A model generated the notes under the pieces. The model searched no databases, was not told the origin of the DNA, and worked only from the letters and a program-made list of their open reading frames with translations. From Promicromonospora sukumoe 327MFSha3.1 (lineage in GTDB: Bacteria > Actinomycetota > Actinomycetes > Actinomycetales > Cellulomonadaceae), in NCBI RefSeq assembly GCF_000385135.1, contig NZ_ARQM01000011.1, forward strand, positions 682,001-746,000: DNA of 64,000 bases. Reading direction: 5' to 3'. A program made the position numbers and the translations under genes. Positions 27,684-37,142 of this stretch are shown here, one piece after another. Position 1 is the stretch's first letter; each line of letters opens with the position of its first letter.

Positions 27684-28345
27684 GAGGCCTCCAGAACGAT
27701 CGTGGGCGCGGGCGTATCGGTCAGCGTACGGAGTTCGTCGAGGCCCACGTTCGCGCCGAACGCCGGGGTGCCGGGTTCGAGCCGGACACCTTCGGCGAGG
27801 TCGCCGATCACCAGCGGGTCGAACCCGAGAGCGTCGACGACTCCAGCGACAAGGGAGACGTCGTCGGGGGAGTCCCCGGCCAGCGCGATCGACTTCCGCC
27901 CGACGGCGCCCGCGGGGCGGGCACCGTCCTCGAGGTCGTGGTACCCCATGTGGTTGAAGGCCTTTACGACGCGTGCGCCCGGCAGCAGCCGCGCCACGAA
28001 CTCGCTCGACGAGAGGTCGCCCGGGAGGATCCCCTCGCGCGGGCCGTCGATCTCCCACCAGTGGTTCATCGCGTCGACGACGAGCCTGCCCGTCAGCTCC
28101 GCGACCGGCAGCCCCTGGTGCTTGCCGAGCGGCAGGGCCAGCACGACGACGTCGGCGGACGCGGCCTCGGCGGGCCACACCGCCGTCGCGCCGGGGGTGA
28201 GCACCTCGATGGTCAGCGCGATCTTCTCCGGGTCGCCCGACCCAGAGATCAGCACGCGGTAGCCGGCGGCGACGGCCAGTCGCGCCAGGACGGTGCCGAC
28301 CTTGCCTGCGCCGAGGATCCCGATGGTCGTCCCAGCGGGGATCAA
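27680..28345 (-). CDS. NADPH-dependent F420 reductase-like dinucleotide-binding protein
   Basis: A 221-residue protein of the predicted dinucleotide-binding family that includes F420:NADP oxidoreductase (NpdG). [20 protein letters not shown] is the Rossmann GxGxxG motif, and [14 protein letters not shown] plus [15 protein letters not shown] follow the family pattern. The start is a TTG at 28345, supported by a TTGA overlap with the upstream LLM stop and by the motif lying ten residues in. With an LLM-class flavin/F420-type partner upstream, it may supply reduced cofactor; that is inference. Confidence 0.78.
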   Translation of the reverse strand: MIPAGTTIGILGAGKVGTVLARLAVAAGYRVLISGSGDPEKIALTIEVLTPGATAVWPAEAASADVVVLALPLGKHQGLPVAELTGRLVVDAMNHWWEIDGPREGILPGDLSSSEFVARLLPGARVVKAFNHMGYHDLEDGARPAGAVGRKSIALAGDSPDDVSLVAGVVDALGFDPLVIGDLAEGVRLEPGTPAFGANVGLDELRTLTDTPAPTIVLEAS

Positions 28346-29415
28346 AGAGCCACCGCCCCGGCCTTGCTGGGCTGTTCGGCGAGCAGCTCGCGCACCCGCG
28401 GGATCACCTGGGTGCCGTACAGCTCGACCGAGCGCAGCCGCGCGTCGGCCGACACCGCGCCGGCCGAGGAGTAGATCATGTCGAACCGGCCGACGTCGAG
28501 GACGCGGATCGCCCGCGCCATCTTGCGCGCGACCGTGTCGACCGACCCGACGTACAGCGAGCCCTGCTCGACGTCGGCCTCGAACTCGTCCCGGCGCAGG
28601 GGCGGCCAGCCGCGCAGCGCGCCGATACGGTCGCGGATCTCGCGGTAACCCGGGTAGAACAGCTCCTTCGCCTCCTCGTCGGTGGCGGCGACGAAGCCCG
28701 GCGAGTGCATGCCCACGGGCCCAGGCGTGGTGCCGAGCTTCTCGTGCGCGCGCCGGTAGAGCTCCACGTACTGCGCGAACCGGTCGGGCGGGCCGCCGAT
28801 GATGGCGAGCATGAGACCGAACCCGTAGTAGGCGGTGCGGAGCACCGACTGCGGCGTCCCGCCCACGCCGACCCAGGTCGTGAGCCGCCCGGACTCGGTC
28901 TTCGGGAAGACGTCGGCCTCGTGGAGCGAGGCGCGCATGGTGCCCTCCCACGTGACCGGCTTCTCGTCGAGGAGGTGGCTGAAGAGGTCGATCTTCTCCT
29001 CGAACAGCGTGTCGTAGTCCTTCAGGTCGTACCCGAACAGCGGGAACGACTCCGTGAAGGACCCACGGCCGAGGATCACCTCGGCGCGCCCGTTCGAGAG
29101 CGCGTCGACGGTCGCGAACCGCTGGAAGACCCGGACCGGGTCGTCCGACGACAGCACCGTCACGCCCGACGCGAGCTTGATGCGCTTCGTCGCCGTCGCG
29201 ATGCCCGCGAGGACGGTCTCCGGGCTCGAGATCGCGTACTCGGGGCGGTGGTGCTCGCCCAGCGCGATGACGTCGATGCCCACCTGGTCCGCCAGGACCG
29301 CCTCGGCGACGACGGCCCGGATCGCCTCCGGGTGCGAGACGACGTCGCCGTCCGCGTTGCGCGGCAGGTCGCCGAAGCTGTCGATACCGAACTCGATCTG
29401 CGAGACATCCACCAT
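28342..29415 (-). CDS. LLM-class flavin-dependent oxidoreductase
   Basis: A 357-residue luciferase-like monooxygenase. [12 protein letters not shown] opens the TIM barrel, and [37 protein letters not shown] and [17 protein letters not shown] are family motifs. It would oxidise an unknown substrate with FMNH2 or F420H2. I chose the ATG at 29415 (AAGGGG 7 bases upstream) over the ATG at 29439, which has no ribosome-binding site. It heads a three-gene operon with the NpdG-like and NATD1-like genes, and is divergent from a MarR regulator across a palindromic operator. Confidence 0.85.
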   Translation of the reverse strand: MVDVSQIEFGIDSFGDLPRNADGDVVSHPEAIRAVVAEAVLADQVGIDVIALGEHHRPEYAISSPETVLAGIATATKRIKLASGVTVLSSDDPVRVFQRFATVDALSNGRAEVILGRGSFTESFPLFGYDLKDYDTLFEEKIDLFSHLLDEKPVTWEGTMRASLHEADVFPKTESGRLTTWVGVGGTPQSVLRTAYYGFGLMLAIIGGPPDRFAQYVELYRRAHEKLGTTPGPVGMHSPGFVAATDEEAKELFYPGYREIRDRIGALRGWPPLRRDEFEADVEQGSLYVGSVDTVARKMARAIRVLDVGRFDMIYSSAGAVSADARLRSVELYGTQVIPRVRELLAEQPSKAGAVAL

Positions 29416-29443
29416 GACCAGCCCCTTCTGGGTGCCCATTTGA

Positions 29444-29483
29444 TTGACACGTGAATCATCGCTCCATATAGTTCACATGTCAA
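29444..29483. promoter_or_regulatory. MarR operator and face-to-face divergent promoters
   Basis: TTGACACGTGAA (29444-29455) and TTCACATGTCAA (29472-29483) are 12-bp inverted repeats with one mismatch, 16 bases apart. TTGACA (29444-29449) and TATAGT (29467-29472), 17 bp apart, form a near-consensus promoter for the MarR gene. On the other strand TTGACA (29483-29478) and GATGAT (29460-29455), also 17 bp apart, fit the LLM operon. A dimer bound here would cover both promoters. Confidence 0.8.
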
Positions 29484-29504
29484 TAACCCACGGAGGAGGG
29501 GACG

Positions 29505-30011
29505 ATGGCGACGTCGAAGCGCCGGAGCATGCCTACGCGACGCGAGCTCGCGATCTGGCGGGGGTACATCGAGACCTACGACATCCTCCGCAACCGCCTC
29601 GAGGCACGGCTGCACCAGGACTCGGAGCTCTCCAACGGCGACTACCGGGTGCTGCTGGCGCTCAGCGAGGCGGAGGAGCACACGCTCCGCTCGTCGGCCC
29701 TGGCCGCGCACATCGAGTGGGAGCGCAGCAGGCTCTCGGGCCACCTGGGCCGGATGGAGAAGCGCGGGCTGGTGCGCCGCGAGCCGTGTGCCGAGGACGC
29801 CCGCGGGTCGCAGGTGGTGCTCACCGAGGATGGGGCGCGCGCGTTTCGCGCGAGCACCGTGCCGCACCTCCAGGCGATCAAGGAGACCTTCCTCGACGCG
29901 TTCACCGACGAGCAGCTCGACGTGCTGGGCGAGGCGACGACGGCGTTGCGCGCGCACCTCGGGCTTCCTCCGGTCACTGCTGCCGGGGGAAGCCCGAGGG
30001 CTGGGGTCTAG
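29505..30011 (+). CDS. MarR-family transcriptional regulator
   Basis: A 168-residue winged-helix regulator. LSNGDYRVLLALSEAEEHTLRSS begins the domain (seen as LSNGDYRVLLALSEA), the recognition helix is ALAAHIEWERSRLSGHLGRM, and the wing is GLVRREPCAEDARGSQVVLT. MarR proteins repress nearby genes until a small phenolic or oxidised ligand binds. GGAGGAGGGG precedes the ATG. The divergent palindrome suggests it represses both itself and the LLM operon. It converges on and overlaps ackA by 4 bases. Confidence 0.9.
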   Translation: MATSKRRSMPTRRELAIWRGYIETYDILRNRLEARLHQDSELSNGDYRVLLALSEAEEHTLRSSALAAHIEWERSRLSGHLGRMEKRGLVRREPCAEDARGSQVVLTEDGARAFRASTVPHLQAIKETFLDAFTDEQLDVLGEATTALRAHLGLPPVTAAGGSPRAGV

Positions 30012-31267
30012 CCGGCGGCGACCAGCGCGGCCGCCTGCCGGGCGATCGCCAGCTCCTCGTTGGTGGGGACGACCATGACGAGGGGGGTCTCGACGGGCTC
30101 GGCCTGCGAGGTCTCGACAGGCTCGACCACCGGGTTGGGCTGCACCGAGATCACTCGTGCCTCGCCCGACGGCGCTTCGTTGGCAGCCGGGTCGATCGTG
30201 AGCCCCAGGAACTTGAGCTCCCGCACCACGCCCGACCGGACGGTGTGGTCGTTCTCGCCCACGCCCGCGGTGAACGTCAGCACGTCGATGCCGCCGAGCA
30301 CCGCCGCGTACGCGCCCACGTACTTGCGCAGCCGGTGCAGGTAGACGTCCCGCGCGAGGCGCGCGTCGGCGTCACCCTCGGCCACGAGGCGGCGCAGCTC
30401 GCGCATGTCGCTGACGCCGGACAGCCCGAGCACGCCGGACTGCTTGTTCAGCAGGGTGTCGACGTCGGCGCCGGACAGCCCGCCGCGCATGAGGTGGAAG
30501 ACGACGCCCGGGTCGATGTCGCCCGAGCGCGTTCCCATGACCAGGCCTTCGAGCGGCGTCAGGCCCATCGAGGTGTCCATGGGCCGCCCGCCCAGGACGG
30601 CCGACGCCGACGCGCCGTTGCCCAGGTGCAGCACCACCTGCCGCAGCGTCTCCGGGCCGCGGCCCTCGGCCGCCAGCTTGGCGACGACGGCGGGGTGCGC
30701 GGCGACGGCGTCCGACACGAACTGGTGCGACGTGCCGTGGAAGCCGTACCGGCGCACGCCGTACTCCGCGGCGACCTTGCGGTCCAGGGCGTACGTCGAC
30801 GCGGCGGCCGGCAGGTCCGCGAAGAACGCGGTGTCGAACACGGCGACGTGCGGCACGTGCAGCAGCTCGCGCGCCACCTCGATGCCCGTCACGTTGGCCG
30901 GGTTGTGCAGCGGCGCCAGGGGGATGAGGTCGCGGATGCCGGCCACGACGTCGTCGTCGACCAGGGTGGGGGCGGAGAAGATCTCGCCGCCGTGCACCAC
31001 CCGGTGGCCGACGGCGATCACGTCGGCGTCCGCGAGCGTGGGCCCCACCTCGTCGAACATGCCCTTGACGACGCGCAGCGCCTCCGCGTGGTCCGGCACG
31101 TCGAGGTCACGGACGACCTTCTCGCCGCCCGTCTCGTGCTTGACCGTGCCCGAGGTCTGGCCGATGCGGTCGACGATTCCGCCCGCGACGGACTCGCCCG
31201 ACTCGGGGTCGACGAGCTGGTACTTCAGCGACGAGGAGCCGGAGTTGAGGACGAGGACGGTGCTCAT
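30008..31267 (-). CDS. ackA: Acetate kinase
   Basis: A 419-residue acetate kinase, making ATP and acetate from acetyl phosphate. VLVLNSGSSSLKYQL, GHRVVHGGE, HLGNGASASAVLGGRPMDTS (split) and MGLTPLEGLVMGTRSGDIDP (split) are the signature motifs. Near the C terminus, an extra segment (VEPVETSQAEPVETPL) is encoded by two copies of the dispersed repeat (30086-30128), just before the conserved VVPTNEELAIARQ. It is the third gene of the xfp-pta-ackA operon; its start overlaps the pta stop. Confidence 0.96.
   Translation of the reverse strand: MSTVLVLNSGSSSLKYQLVDPESGESVAGGIVDRIGQTSGTVKHETGGEKVVRDLDVPDHAEALRVVKGMFDEVGPTLADADVIAVGHRVVHGGEIFSAPTLVDDDVVAGIRDLIPLAPLHNPANVTGIEVARELLHVPHVAVFDTAFFADLPAAASTYALDRKVAAEYGVRRYGFHGTSHQFVSDAVAAHPAVVAKLAAEGRGPETLRQVVLHLGNGASASAVLGGRPMDTSMGLTPLEGLVMGTRSGDIDPGVVFHLMRGGLSGADVDTLLNKQSGVLGLSGVSDMRELRRLVAEGDADARLARDVYLHRLRKYVGAYAAVLGGIDVLTFTAGVGENDHTVRSGVVRELKFLGLTIDPAANEAPSGEARVISVQPNPVVEPVETSQAEPVETPLVMVVPTNEELAIARQAAALVAAG
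30086..30128. repeat. Two dispersed-repeat arms inside ackA
   Basis: 30086-30104 (GGTCTCGACGGGCTCGGCC) and 30110-30128 (GGTCTCGACAGGCTCGACC) are direct copies 24 bp apart. The spacing is a multiple of three, so they add in-frame EPVET-type residues without shifting the frame. Confidence 0.85.
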
Positions 31268-33438
31268 TCGGACTCCTTGGTCTCGACAGGCTCGACCCGC
31301 GGGGTGGTCTCGACAGGCTCGACCCGCGGGGCATCAGGCTCGACCTGCGACGTCTGCGCCTGGATGGCCGTGATCGCCACGGTGTTCACGATGTCCTGCA
31401 CCAGCGCCCCGCGCGACAGGTCGTTGACGGGCTTGTTCAGGCCTTGCAGCACCGGGCCCACCGCCACGGCACCGGCCGACCGCTGCACCGCCTTGTAGGT
31501 GTTGTTACCCGTGTTCAGGTCGGGGAAGACGAACACGGTGGCGCGCCCGGCGACGTCGGACCCGGGGAGCTTGGACGCCGCGACCGAGGCGTCCACGGCG
31601 GCGTCGTACTGGATGGGGCCCTCGACGTCGAGCTCCGGGGTGCGCTCGCGCACCAGGCCCGTCGCGGTGCGCACCTTGTCGACGTCGGCGCCCGTGCCGG
31701 ACTCGCCCGTCGAGTAGGACAGCATCGCGATGCGCGGCTCGACGCCGAACTGGCGGGCCGTCGCGGCCGAGGAGACGGCGATGTCGGCGAGCTCCTCCGA
31801 CGTCGGGTCGGGGATGACGGCGCAGTCGCCGTACACGAGCACCCGGTCCTCCAGGCACATGAGGAACACGGACGAGACCGACGACGTGCCCGGCTTGGTC
31901 TTGATGATCTCGAACGACGGCCGGATGGTGTGCGCCGTCGAGTGGGCGGCACCCGAGACCATGCCGTCGGCGAGGCCCAGGTGCACCATCATCGTGCCGA
32001 AGTAGGAGACGTCGGTGACGATCTCGCGCGCCCGCTCGACCGTCATGCCCTTGTGGGCGCGCAGCCGCGCGTACTCGGCGGAGAACTTCTCGACGTACTC
32101 CGGGTCGTGCGGGGACAGCACGCGCGCCGCCTCGATGTCGAGGCCCAGCTCGGCGGCGCGGGCCCGGATCGGCTCTTCGTCGCCCAGGATCGTCAGGTTC
32201 GCGATCCGCCGGGCCAGCACCGTGGAGGCGGCGCGCAGGATCCGGTCGTCCGAGCCCTCGGGCAGCACGATGTGCCGCCGGTCCGCGCGTGCCCGCTCTA
32301 TGAGCTGGTACTCGAACATGAGGGGCGTGACCACCTGCGGCCGCGGCAGGTCGAGCCGCGCGGCCAGTGCGGCGGAGTCGACGTTGCGCTCGAACAGGGC
32401 GCGCGCCGTCTCGACCTTGCGCACCGAGCCCTTGTCCACGCGCCCGCGGGTGGTCGCCGCGGCACGCGCCGTGCGGTACGTGCCGAGCTCCGTCGTGATG
32501 ATCGGCAGCTTGGGGCGCATGGCCTCCAGCAGCTGCGCGGGCCGGCCCTGCGGGTAGAACCCGCCGTTCAGGATGATCCCGGCCAGCGACGGGAACGACG
32601 GCGTCATGTGCGTCGCGAGCAGCCCGATCAGCAGGTCGGTGCGGTCGCCCGGCGTGATGACGACGCCGCCGTCGGTCAGCCGCTCCAGCAGGTGCTCGAA
32701 GCTCATGGCCCCCACCTGCACGTCGAGCGCCTCGCGGCCCAGCAGCTCCGGGTCGCCCAGCACGAGCGTGCCGTCCACGGCCTCCAGGAGCTGGCCCACC
32801 GTCGGGGCCGTCAGGAACGGCTCCTCGGGGATGGTCCACACGGGCAGGTCGGGCTGCGCCTCGGTCAGCACCGTCCGGATCTCGCGCGCGCTGTGGGTGT
32901 CCGCGCGGTTGACGACCAGGCCGATCGCCTGCGCGTGGTGCGCCGCCAGCTCGGCGATGCTCACGTCTACCAGTGCCCGCACACCGTCCGGGGTGCGCTC
33001 GCGGCCCGAGACGACCAGCAGCACCGGTGCGCCCAGGTTCGCGGCGATGCGCGCGTTGAACGAGAGCTCGGTGGGCCCGGCGACGTCGGTGTAGTCGGTC
33101 CCGAGGATCACCACCGAGTCGCAGCGCGCGGCCAGGTCGTGGAATCGCGCCACGATGCGGCTCAGCGCGTCCTCGGGGTCGTTGTGCAGGTCGGCGTAGG
33201 TCACGCCGACGGCGTCGTCGTAGGAGATGTCGACGCCGTCGTGCTCCAGGAGGAGCTCCAGGACGTGGTCGCGCTCGCCTGCGGAGTCCTCGGTCTCGCT
33301 CGCGCGCGAGACGGGCCGGTAGACCCCGACCCGCTGGCCCTTGCGGACCAGCAGGTCGAGGACGCCGAGCGCGACCGTCGACTTTCCGCTCTCGCCCTCC
33401 GGGCTCGCGATGACGATGCTGCGGGTTGCGCCGGTCAC
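31264..33438 (-). CDS. pta: Phosphate acetyltransferase
   Basis: A 724-residue long-form phosphotransacetylase, interconverting acetyl phosphate and acetyl-CoA. The N-terminal BioD-like domain has a P-loop (ASPEGESGKST, 11-21); a DRTGG domain follows, then the catalytic PTA domain (HIVLPEGSDDRILRAAS onward). The C-terminal tail repeats VEPVETTPRVEPVET and is encoded by dispersed repeats. I prefer GTG 33438 (GGAG 7 bases upstream); GTG 33456 is the alternative. It lies 34 bp after xfp and overlaps ackA by 4 bases. Confidence 0.93.
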   Translation of the reverse strand: MTGATRSIVIASPEGESGKSTVALGVLDLLVRKGQRVGVYRPVSRASETEDSAGERDHVLELLLEHDGVDISYDDAVGVTYADLHNDPEDALSRIVARFHDLAARCDSVVILGTDYTDVAGPTELSFNARIAANLGAPVLLVVSGRERTPDGVRALVDVSIAELAAHHAQAIGLVVNRADTHSAREIRTVLTEAQPDLPVWTIPEEPFLTAPTVGQLLEAVDGTLVLGDPELLGREALDVQVGAMSFEHLLERLTDGGVVITPGDRTDLLIGLLATHMTPSFPSLAGIILNGGFYPQGRPAQLLEAMRPKLPIITTELGTYRTARAAATTRGRVDKGSVRKVETARALFERNVDSAALAARLDLPRPQVVTPLMFEYQLIERARADRRHIVLPEGSDDRILRAASTVLARRIANLTILGDEEPIRARAAELGLDIEAARVLSPHDPEYVEKFSAEYARLRAHKGMTVERAREIVTDVSYFGTMMVHLGLADGMVSGAAHSTAHTIRPSFEIIKTKPGTSSVSSVFLMCLEDRVLVYGDCAVIPDPTSEELADIAVSSAATARQFGVEPRIAMLSYSTGESGTGADVDKVRTATGLVRERTPELDVEGPIQYDAAVDASVAASKLPGSDVAGRATVFVFPDLNTGNNTYKAVQRSAGAVAVGPVLQGLNKPVNDLSRGALVQDIVNTVAITAIQAQTSQVEPDAPRVEPVETTPRVEPVETKESE
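31279..31345. repeat. Two and a half dispersed-repeat arms at the pta 3' end
   Basis: Copies lie at 31279-31297 and 31306-31324 (27 bp apart, in frame), with a truncated copy CAGGCTCGACC at 31335-31345. They encode the low-complexity tail of Pta beyond the catalytic domain. Confidence 0.85.
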
Positions 33439-33472
33439 GTGTCGCTCCGTGTTCACTTCGTGGGATTTGCTG

Positions 33473-35965
33473 CTACTCGTTGTCTCCACCGGTGTCGAGC
33501 GTAGCGGCAACCTGACCGTTGTCGGACTGGTCCTGCGCGTCCGGCCACACCCAGTCGCGGACCTCGGGGATGTCGTCGCCGTGCTCGCGGGTCCATGCAC
33601 GCGCACGAAGTCGCGCGTCCTGCATGCGCTGGCGCAGCCCCGCCTGCGCGCTGCCGAGCGACGGGACCCGGTCGATGACATCGATCACAAGGTGGTACCG
33701 GTCCAGGTCGTTGAGCATGACCATGTCGAACGGCGTCGTCGTGGTGCCCTCCTCCTTGTACCCGCGCACGTGGATGTTGGGGTGGCCCGCGCGACGGTAC
33801 GTGAGGCGGTGAATGAGCCACGGGTAGCCGTGGTACGCGAAGATGATCGGCCGGTCGGTGGTGAACAGGCCGTTGAACTCCGAGTCGGTCAGGCCGTGCG
33901 GGTGCTCCTTGGCGTCCTGCAGCCGCATGAGGTCCACGACGTTGACCACGCGCACCTTCAGGTCGGGCAGCTCCTGGCGCAGGATGTCGGCCGCGGCGAG
34001 CACCTCCATCGTGGGCACGTCGCCCGCGCAGCCCAGGACGACGTCGGGCTGCTCGCCCGCGACCTCCGAGCCGGCCCACTCCCAGATGCCGAGCCCGCGC
34101 GTGCAGTGCTCGATCGCCGTCGGCATGTCCAGGAAGTTCGGCGCGGGCTGCTTGCCGGAGACCACCACGTTGACGTACTGCCGGCTGCGCAGGCAGTGGT
34201 CGTAGGTGGACAGCAGGGTGTTGGCGTCCGGCGGGAGGTAGACCCGCACGATCTCCGCCTTCTTGTTGACCACGTGGTCGATGAACCCGGGGTCCTGGTG
34301 GCTGAACCCGTTGTGGTCCTGCCGCCAGACGTGGCTGGACAGCAGGTAGTTCAGCGACGCGATGGGCCGCCGCCACGGGATGTCGTTGGTGACCTTGAGC
34401 CACTTGGCGTGCTGGTTGAACATCGAGTCGATGATGTGGATGAACGCCTCGTAGCTGGTCAGCAGCCCGTGCCGGCCCGTCAGGAGGTAGCCCTCCAGCC
34501 AGCCCTGCACCTGGTGCTCGCTCAGCATCTCCATGACGCGGCCCGCGCGGGCCATGTGCTCGTCCACCTCGGGCCCGATGTACTCGGCGTTCCACTGCTT
34601 GTCCGTCACCTCGTACACGGCCTGCAGCCGGTTCGACGCCGTCTCGTCCGGGCCGAAGATGCGGAAGTTGTCGGGGTTGAGCCGGATGACGTCGGTGAGC
34701 CACTGGCCCAGCACGCGCGGTGCCTCCGACGTCGACCCGCCGGGCACCGGGACGTCCACCGCGTAGTCGCGGAAGTCCGGCAGCCGCAGGTCCTTGAGCA
34801 GCAGCCCGCCGTTCGCGTGCGGGGTGGCGCTCATCCGCAGCGTGCCGCGCGGCGCCAGGTCGCCGATCTCGGCCAGCACGCGGCCGTCGTCGTCGAACAG
34901 CTCCTCGGGGCGGTAGGACCGCAGCCAGGTCTCCAGCACCTGGAGGTGCTCCGGGGTGTCCCGGGCGTTCGCGAGCGGCACCTGGTGCGCGCGCCACGAA
35001 CCCGTCGTCTTCTTGCCGTCGATCTCGGCCGGGCCGCTCCACCCCTTGGGGGTGCGGAACACGATCATGGGCCACATCGGGCGGCTCAGGTCGCCCTTGG
35101 CGGCCCGCGCCTTGATCGTCGCGATCTCGTCCAGGACCTCGTCGAGCAGCACCGCGAACCGGCGGTGCGTGTCCAGCGGCGACTCGTTCTCGTCGTACCC
35201 GCCGTCGAAGAAGTACGGCTTATGGCCGTAGCCGACCATGAGGTCGTTCAGCTCCTGCTGCGAGATGCGCGCCAGGACCGTCGGGTTCGCGATCTTGTAG
35301 CCGTTCAGGTGCAGGATCGGCAGCACGACGCCGTCCTGGGCCGGGTTGACGAACTTGTTCGAGTGCCAGGACGTCGCCAGCGGGCCGGTCTCGGCCTCGC
35401 CGTCGCCCACCACGGCCGCGACCAGCAGGTCCGGGTTGTCGAAGGCGGCGCCGTAGGCGTGGCTCAGGGCGTAGCCGAGCTCGCCGCCCTCGTGGATCGA
35501 CCCCGGCGTCTCGGGCGCGACGTGGCTCGGGATGCCGCCCGGGAACGAGAACTGCCGGAACAGGCGCCTGACGCCCTCGGTGTCCTGCGTGATGTCGCTG
35601 TACACCTCGGAGTAGGTGCCGTCCAGGTAGGCGGAGGCCACCAGGCCCGGACCGCCGTGGCCCGGCCCCGTCACGTAGACCGTCTCCTGCTCCCGCTCCT
35701 TGATGGCGCGGTTCAGGTGCGCGTACAGGAAGTTCAGGCCCGGCGTGGTGCCCCAGTGGCCCAGCAGCCGCGGCTTGACGTGGTCCGCGGTCAGGGGCTC
35801 GCGCAGGAGCGGGTTGTCCAGGAGGTAGATCTGGCCGACCGAGAGGTAGTTGGCAGCGCGCCACCACGCGTCGATGCGCTCCAGGTCGGCGGGGGCCGGT
35901 TCGGCGACACCGGTGGTGCGCCATCTGGTGGCCGGGGAGTCGGGGACTGTGGTCGTCGTCATCAC
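33473..35965 (-). CDS. xfp: Xylulose-5-phosphate/fructose-6-phosphate phosphoketolase
   Basis: An 830-residue, full-length thiamine-diphosphate phosphoketolase that cleaves X5P or F6P with phosphate to acetyl phosphate plus G3P or E4[18 protein letters not shown] opens the protein. [15 protein letters not shown] and [16 protein letters not shown] are the ThDP-binding signatures, and [14 protein letters not shown] and [11 protein letters not shown] are further family motifs. GTAGGAG precedes tandem ATG codons at 35965 and 35962. With pta and ackA downstream it forms a complete phosphoketolase shunt giving acetyl-CoA or ATP plus acetate. Confidence 0.97.
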   Translation of the reverse strand: MMTTTTVPDSPATRWRTTGVAEPAPADLERIDAWWRAANYLSVGQIYLLDNPLLREPLTADHVKPRLLGHWGTTPGLNFLYAHLNRAIKEREQETVYVTGPGHGGPGLVASAYLDGTYSEVYSDITQDTEGVRRLFRQFSFPGGIPSHVAPETPGSIHEGGELGYALSHAYGAAFDNPDLLVAAVVGDGEAETGPLATSWHSNKFVNPAQDGVVLPILHLNGYKIANPTVLARISQQELNDLMVGYGHKPYFFDGGYDENESPLDTHRRFAVLLDEVLDEIATIKARAAKGDLSRPMWPMIVFRTPKGWSGPAEIDGKKTTGSWRAHQVPLANARDTPEHLQVLETWLRSYRPEELFDDDGRVLAEIGDLAPRGTLRMSATPHANGGLLLKDLRLPDFRDYAVDVPVPGGSTSEAPRVLGQWLTDVIRLNPDNFRIFGPDETASNRLQAVYEVTDKQWNAEYIGPEVDEHMARAGRVMEMLSEHQVQGWLEGYLLTGRHGLLTSYEAFIHIIDSMFNQHAKWLKVTNDIPWRRPIASLNYLLSSHVWRQDHNGFSHQDPGFIDHVVNKKAEIVRVYLPPDANTLLSTYDHCLRSRQYVNVVVSGKQPAPNFLDMPTAIEHCTRGLGIWEWAGSEVAGEQPDVVLGCAGDVPTMEVLAAADILRQELPDLKVRVVNVVDLMRLQDAKEHPHGLTDSEFNGLFTTDRPIIFAYHGYPWLIHRLTYRRAGHPNIHVRGYKEEGTTTTPFDMVMLNDLDRYHLVIDVIDRVPSLGSAQAGLRQRMQDARLRARAWTREHGDDIPEVRDWVWPDAQDQSDNGQVAATLDTGGDNE

Positions 35966-36083
35966 TCACGCTCCTACTGCGGTCTGCGTGTGAACCCTGC
36001 GGTTACGTGTGGATCCGTGCCGGTCTGCTGCCCGTTCATTCGAACGCAGAACCGCCGTACACGCGAGACGACCGCACCGTCCG

Positions 36084-36111
36084 CCGATCTGTGACGCGTG
36101 CGACAGATCGG
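36084..36111. promoter_or_regulatory. Candidate operator between xfp and SURF1 genes
   Basis: CCGATCTGT (36084-36092) and ACAGATCGG (36103-36111) are perfect 9-bp inverted arms with a 10-base spacer. It lies about 120 bp before xfp and 37 bp before the SURF1 gene's -10 box, so it could control either. The regulator is unknown. Confidence 0.45.
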
Positions 36112-36160
36112 AGCGGCGACCTGTGCCGCTGACGCGCCGGCGGCGGCTACCGTTGAGGTT

Positions 36161-37063
36161 ATGCCTGTCAGTGCCCCCAGCACATCCCCGTCGAAGGTGA
36201 TCGACGTCGACACCACCGCGCAGCGCCGCACCTTTCTCCAGGTCGCCAAGCAGCCCCGGATGATCGGCCTGCTGCTCGTGTTCGTGCTGGCGGCATTCGT
36301 GTGCGGGCGGCTGGGCGCCTGGCAGCTCGACCGCGCCTACGAGCGGGCGGAGCTTGCCGCGCAGCAGGAGGCGGCCGAGGCCGTCGCGGCCGGGCCCGCC
36401 TGGCTGGGCGACGTGCTCGCGCCGCAGGAGAGCTTCCTCGGCGAGCTGGTCGGCCGCGAGGTCCGCGTGACCGGCGAGTACGACCCGTCCGGCACCCTCC
36501 TGGTCCCGGGCCGCGCCCTGGAGGGGCGCGTCGGCTACCTCGTGCTGACCCCCTTCCGCGTGTCCGACGACGGCACTGGCGGCGCGTCCTGGGCCGACCT
36601 GTCCGGCCCGCCCGTCCTGGCGCTCGTCCAGGGCTGGGTGGCCGAACCCGCCGACGTCGCCGCGCTGACGCTGCCCCAGGGCGAGGTCACGGTGACGGGC
36701 TGGCTCCAGGCGGGCGAGTCGACGTCGGGCAGCGCCGCCGTCGTGGACGGGCAGACCGACCACATCGCTCTGAGCGCGCTCGTCAACGAGTGGGGCGGCC
36801 CCATCTACACCGGGTACGCCGTGCTGACGTCCGGGCCGGGCTCGCCCGAGGAGGGCGGGGTCGCGGCCCTGCCGCGTCCCACCATCGACGGCGGCTCCGG
36901 GGCCAACCTGCAGAACATCTTCTACGCGCTGCAGTGGTGGCTGTTCGGCGGGTTCGCCGTGCTGCTGTGGCTGCGCCTGGTCCGTGACGAGATGGCCGGC
37001 GGGCGCCGCGGCGGCGCCCCGACCGACGCCGACACGGGAATCGCGGGGCTGCCGGCGGCGTGA
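36161..37063 (+). CDS. SURF1-family cytochrome oxidase biogenesis protein
   Basis: A 300-residue SURF1 family protein, which helps assemble heme-copper cytochrome c oxidase. It has the expected layout: an N-terminal TM (MIGLLLVFVLAAFVCGRLG), a periplasmic-side domain starting GAWQLDRAYER (the conserved GxWQ motif) with REVRVTGEYDP and LVQGWVAEP, and a C-terminal TM (NIFYALQWWLFGGFAVLLW). The ATG lies 7 bases after TACCGT (36148-36153), giving a leaderless start. No oxidase genes are adjacent. Confidence 0.9.
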   Translation: MPVSAPSTSPSKVIDVDTTAQRRTFLQVAKQPRMIGLLLVFVLAAFVCGRLGAWQLDRAYERAELAAQQEAAEAVAAGPAWLGDVLAPQESFLGELVGREVRVTGEYDPSGTLLVPGRALEGRVGYLVLTPFRVSDDGTGGASWADLSGPPVLALVQGWVAEPADVAALTLPQGEVTVTGWLQAGESTSGSAAVVDGQTDHIALSALVNEWGGPIYTGYAVLTSGPGSPEEGGVAALPRPTIDGGSGANLQNIFYALQWWLFGGFAVLLWLRLVRDEMAGGRRGGAPTDADTGIAGLPAA

Positions 37064-37071
37064 CCCTCCCT

Positions 37072-37131
37072 TTCGAGGCCTAGGTTTCTTCGCTTTCAGA
37101 CAGTCGAAAGCGAAGAAACCTAGGCCTCGAA
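37072..37131. repeat. Type-B long hairpin, copy 1 (SURF1 / aminotransferase junction)
   Basis: Perfect 26-bp arms (37072-37097 and 37106-37131) around an 8-base loop. The arm contains GAGGCCTAGGTTTCTTCGCTTT. It lies 9 bp after the SURF1 stop and 12 bp before the convergent aminotransferase stop. Two relatives (50234, 61178) share the loop length and most of the arm. Changes between copies occur in both arms together. Confidence 0.93.
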
Positions 37132-37142
37132 GGAGAGGGGGC

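Noticed and set aside
33341-36094. A 917-codon open frame on the + strand opposite xfp
   Set aside because: It is antisense to the clear phosphoketolase gene and encodes low-complexity Arg/Val/Gly-rich sequence typical of shadow frames in GC-rich DNA.
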